DNA from: an uncultured Clostridiaceae bacterium
Lineage (GTDB): Bacteria; Bacillota; Clostridia; Lachnospirales; Lachnospiraceae
Assembly: GCA_947175375.1 (NCBI GenBank)
Contig: CAMWMT010000087.1
Coordinates: 1-8,611 of the forward strand
Direction of reading: 5' to 3'
DNA: 8,611 nucleotides
In this document: piece by piece, positions 6,082-8,611 of the stretch
How positions within the stretch are numbered: the first letter of the stretch is position 1
Layout of the letters: each line of letters starts with the position of its first letter
Made by a program: the position numbers and the translations under genes
Notes under the pieces: generated by a model
The model's database searches: none
What the model was told of the DNA's origin: nothing
What the model saw: the letters and a program-made list of their open reading frames with translations, nothing else

Positions 6082-6912
6082 ATGGAATGGAGTCAGAGAC
6101 AGATGCGTCTGGCAGAGGAGCTTCTGGAAAAGGCAAAGGAATTTGGGGCGGATCTCGCAGGGCTGGTATCTGTGGAAGATTTAAAAGATGGTCCGCCTGA
6201 AAAGTTGTTTCCTATCATGAAAGATCATGCAAGGGACCATTTTGCAGAACAGATTACCACAGGGCTCTCGCATGGAGCGGTGAAATGGGAGCCGGAGGAA
6301 AAGACCGTCCTGGTTTACGCGGTCGGTCACCCGAAGGAGAAGCCGGAGCTGGACTGGTGGTGCGGAGAGATCAATCCGCCGGGGAACAAACTGCTGGCAC
6401 AGATATCCGGAAAGCTAAAACGGTACATAGAGGAGCATTATCCGGATATCCAGGTATATCCAAAGCCGTATCATGTGGAAAAGGGCGGTATCTATCTAAA
6501 GGACGCAGCAGTGGCAGCAGGTCTTGGTTGTATCGGGCGTAACAATCTGCTGGTGACGCCGGAATATGGGACAAGAGTCCGTCTTCGTGCTATAGCTGTT
6601 TCGGAATTGCTGCCGCCTTCTGAGAAGAGGGACTTTGATCCCTGCCAGGGATGCGCAAGACCCTGCGCGTCTGCCTGTCCGAAGCAGGCATTTTCCCAAA
6701 CGATCTATACGGAACCAGAGACTGGGCTTTCCTGCCTTCCCGCCAGGGAAGGGGATTATTACCGCAAGCAGTGTGCACTGGAGATGGAGGAAAATGAAGC
6801 GACAGCGCCTCTGGAACTGGTTCCCGAATATTCGGACGAGCCAATGCCAGTGATTCGGTACTGCCGGGCATGTGAATTTTCTTGTCGATATACGGGAAGT
6901 AAAGAGCAGTAG
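6082..6912 (+). CDS. epoxyqueuosine reductase-like protein with two [4Fe-4S] clusters
   Basis: A 276-aa cytoplasmic protein of the QueG-like/COG1600 group (related to reductive dehalogenase-type cobalamin folds). Residues 139-170 hold the family block LKDAAVAAGLGCIGRNNLL followed by GTRVRLRAI. The first cluster motif is CxxCxxxCxxxCP (C188, C191, C195, C199). The second set is C231 plus CxxCxxxC (C261, C264, C268), but lacks the usual final CP proline. The protein is much shorter than QueG, with no HEAT-repeat tail, so I do not call it QueG; the substrate is unknown. The ATG at 6082 lies 13 nt after AGGAGG (6063-6068), a longer gap than usual, but no other in-frame ATG/GTG/TTG lies closer. 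It has its own promoter and is followed after 86 nt by the symporter with no terminator between, so the two are probably cotranscribed. Confidence 0.85.
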   Translation: MEWSQRQMRLAEELLEKAKEFGADLAGLVSVEDLKDGPPEKLFPIMKDHARDHFAEQITTGLSHGAVKWEPEEKTVLVYAVGHPKEKPELDWWCGEINPPGNKLLAQISGKLKRYIEEHYPDIQVYPKPYHVEKGGIYLKDAAVAAGLGCIGRNNLLVTPEYGTRVRLRAIAVSELLPPSEKRDFDPCQGCARPCASACPKQAFSQTIYTEPETGLSCLPAREGDYYRKQCALEMEENEATAPLELVPEYSDEPMPVIRYCRACEFSCRYTGSKEQ

Positions 6913-6998
6913 GACAGACGTGCAGGCTGCTAACAGAAAACAAAAGAAAATCAGAACGTTAGAGAAACTGAAAAAACAAAAGAGAGGGAGTTTATACC

Positions 6999-8426
6999 AT
7001 GAATGTATTGGAAAATGCCATTTACTGGCTGGCGGATTTTATGTGGGGGAGCTGGATGACTGTGCTGATCATTGCCACGGGTCTCTATCTTTCCATAAAG
7101 TTTCGTTTTGCTTATATCACGAAGATCGGGTTTCATTTTAAAAATACCATCGGAAAAATATTTTCCAAAAAAGAAGAGGGAGAAGGAACAGTCTCCGGCT
7201 TTGCTGCTGCCTGTACTGCTCTGGCGAACACCATCGGTACGGGAAATGTGGCAGGTGTGGCTTCAGCAATCGTGACAGGAGGTCCCGGCGCTGTATTCTG
7301 GATGTGGGTCTCCGGACTTCTGGGCGTATCCACGAAAGCCTGTGAGATCATTCTGGGCCAGAGATACCGGGTAAAATTCGAGAATTCGATGGATGAGTAC
7401 GTGTGCGACCGTTCTTTTGTTATGAAGAATGGATTTGGCTGGAAAAAGGGCGCTTTTGTTCTGGCAGGTTTCTGTTTCCTGTTCGGCCCCTGGACCTGCG
7501 CTGTACAGACAGAGGCAGTGGCGAGCTCCATGAATGAAGCGTTTCAGATTCCACCCATTCTGACGGTAACGGTAGTTGGTGTTACCTGTTTTGCGGTCAT
7601 GTTTGGAGGCCTGCGCAGAATTGCCGGTGTGACGGAAAAGGTAGTTCCCATTATGGCCTGTATCTATGTACTGGCGGGACTCGGGATCATCCTTTTGAAC
7701 CTGAACAGGCTTCCTGCAACGATCCTCCTTATTTTCAAGAGCGCATTTACACCAATGGCGGGAATCGGCGGCTTTGCAGGCGCAACGGTAAGAGATGCCA
7801 TCCGCTACGGCGTAGCTCGCGGCGTCTATTCCAATGATGCAGGTACGGGTTATGGAATCATTGCCCATGCGGCGGCAAGGACTGACCATCCCGTTCGCCA
7901 GTCTTCCTGGGGATGGGGCGAGGTCTTTCTGGATACGATCGTGGTTTGTACGATTACGGCGGTATCCATCCTGATCACTAATTCCTATATTGATTATGGC
8001 GATATCACCAGCGCCCAGCTTACGACCGTCGCTTTCAAGGTGGCTTACGGTGATGTGGGCGGCTGGATCATGGGTATTACCATCTCGCTGCTTGCCTGGA
8101 CGACCATTATCGGTATGTATTATTCCTGCGCGAAATCCGTCAATTATGTGTTCGGAGATACGAAGGCAAACAAAGTAGCGAATTATGTCTACATTGTTTA
8201 TTATATGGTTCCCTGCCTGCTTTTCTATAATGTAGAAGCGGACTTGCTCTGGGCGTTTACGGATATCTTGAGCGCTGTCTATGTGCTGATCACGCTGTTC
8301 TTCATCTACTCAAAGCGCAAGATGATCTTTGCACTGTTTGAAGACTTCTGGAAGCGTTTCCTTCCTGCCCTTGACCGGGGAGAACATCCGCAGAAGGTTT
8401 CCTTTGAGCAGATCGAGAAGAAATAG
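6999..8426 (+). CDS. AGCS-family alanine/glycine:cation (Na+) symporter
   Basis: A 475-aa polytopic inner-membrane transporter, predicted to import alanine or glycine with Na+. Family features in order are an N-terminal membrane helix (about 14-33), FAAACTALANTIGTGNVAGV (68-87) forming part of the substrate/ion site, the AGCS signature GGPGAVFWMWVSGLLGVSTK (94-113), and YSNDAGTGYGIIAHAAARTDHPV (277-299). Further helices lie around 150-170, 187-205, 214-236, 310-328, 350-372, 398-412 and 420-438, and the tail is short and charged. Length and motifs are complete, so it should be functional. The ATG at 6999 has GGGAG (6986-6990) 8 nt upstream. The 86-nt gap after the Fe-S gene is purine-rich with no terminator, promoter or glycine riboswitch that I can see. 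Substrate preference (alanine versus glycine) cannot be fixed from the sequence. Confidence 0.93.
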   Translation: MNVLENAIYWLADFMWGSWMTVLIIATGLYLSIKFRFAYITKIGFHFKNTIGKIFSKKEEGEGTVSGFAAACTALANTIGTGNVAGVASAIVTGGPGAVFWMWVSGLLGVSTKACEIILGQRYRVKFENSMDEYVCDRSFVMKNGFGWKKGAFVLAGFCFLFGPWTCAVQTEAVASSMNEAFQIPPILTVTVVGVTCFAVMFGGLRRIAGVTEKVVPIMACIYVLAGLGIILLNLNRLPATILLIFKSAFTPMAGIGGFAGATVRDAIRYGVARGVYSNDAGTGYGIIAHAAARTDHPVRQSSWGWGEVFLDTIVVCTITAVSILITNSYIDYGDITSAQLTTVAFKVAYGDVGGWIMGITISLLAWTTIIGMYYSCAKSVNYVFGDTKANKVANYVYIVYYMVPCLLFYNVEADLLWAFTDILSAVYVLITLFFIYSKRKMIFALFEDFWKRFLPALDRGEHPQKVSFEQIEKK

Positions 8427-8477
8427 CAACTGTCATATAATAAGAATAGGGGGTATCGGAAGACTCAATCCCGGCTA

Positions 8478-8611
8478 TATGATAAGCAGCGCTGTGTGGA
8501 TTGGAGCGGATAGTGAATCGGTTTTGTCCGTCTCAGGCGGACGTTCAAGTCCGATTGAGACGGACAAAACCGATTCACTGTCCGATACATTCCATACGAG
8601 CGCTTATCATA
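8478..8611. repeat. 134-bp imperfect palindrome (long hairpin), running to the window edge
   Basis: The outer arms TATGATAAGC (8478-8487) and GCTTATCATA (8602-8611) match exactly. The middle segments 8488-8511 and 8580-8601 pair with a few mismatches and a bulge. The inner arms 8512-8535 and 8556-8579 are a perfect 24-bp inverted repeat. A final CGGAC/GTCCG stem (8538-8542/8549-8553) closes on the 6-nt loop GTTCAA. No ORF fits inside. It begins 51 nt after the symporter stop. It could be a structured RNA, a very large terminator, or a palindromic/MITE-like repeat; the right boundary is cut off by the window end. Confidence 0.9.

Noticed and set aside
6913..6998. Glycine riboswitch or separate promoter ahead of the symporter
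   Set aside because: The gap is 86 nt, purine-rich and without the conserved aptamer helices or a -35/-10 pair.
7263..7889. 208-codon - strand frame opposite the symporter
   Set aside because: It is an antisense shadow of the AGCS coding region, with no start signals and no family features.
8436..8441. TATAAT just after the symporter stop as a promoter for the palindrome
   Set aside because: No acceptable -35 exists at 16-18 bp; the nearest TTGA-like box is 26 bp away and inside the coding region.

Overview
The window looks like a chromosomal segment of a low-to-mid GC Firmicute, most likely a gut-type Clostridia/Lachnospiraceae genome. The basis is strong AGGAGG-type ribosome binding sites, sigma-A-like promoters (TTGAAC/TATAAT, TTGAAA/TATAAT, TTGTAA/TATAAT), Rho-independent terminators with U tracts, and families common in that group (ROK sugar kinase, AAA-ATPase-like/PD-(D/E)XK protein, AGCS symporter). 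The taxonomic call is an inference from style, not from a marker gene. I see no rRNA, tRNA, CRISPR array or complete insertion sequence.

Layout from left to right. (1) 1-156 is a short non-coding stretch. It may hold the decayed 3' end of another gene and has a perfect 10-bp inverted repeat. (2) A + strand ROK-family kinase without the usual zinc motif (157-1056) ends at a strong terminator (1081-1118). (3) On the - strand lies an AT-rich gene for an unusual fusion of an XRE-type helix-turn-helix with a full PurM (AIR synthetase)-like domain (1244-2488). It has its own promoter and possibly a tiny downstream ORF joined by a GTGA overlap. (4) A + strand unit has a good promoter at 2693-2721, a small ORF with a perfect SD (2773-2973), and a DUF4272 protein (2877-4148). 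(5) A bidirectional terminator (4153-4199) separates this from a convergent - strand AAA-ATPase-like/PD-(D/E)XK protein (4200-5906, TTG start). (6) A 175-bp divergent promoter region (5907-6081) carries one good promoter for each direction. (7) A + strand pair follows: a short epoxyqueuosine-reductase-like two-[4Fe-4S] protein (6082-6912) and an AGCS-type alanine/glycine:cation symporter (6999-8426). (8) The window ends in a 134-bp near-perfect palindrome (8478-8611) that probably runs past the edge.

The genes do not form one pathway. They read as independent one- or two-gene transcription units. The parts most worth a second look are the terminal long palindrome (possibly a structured RNA, a large hairpin terminator or a MITE-like repeat), the XRE-PurM fusion with a changed nucleotide/metal loop (a candidate metabolite-sensing regulator on an AT-rich, possibly transferred patch), and the small ORF ahead of the DUF4272 gene.
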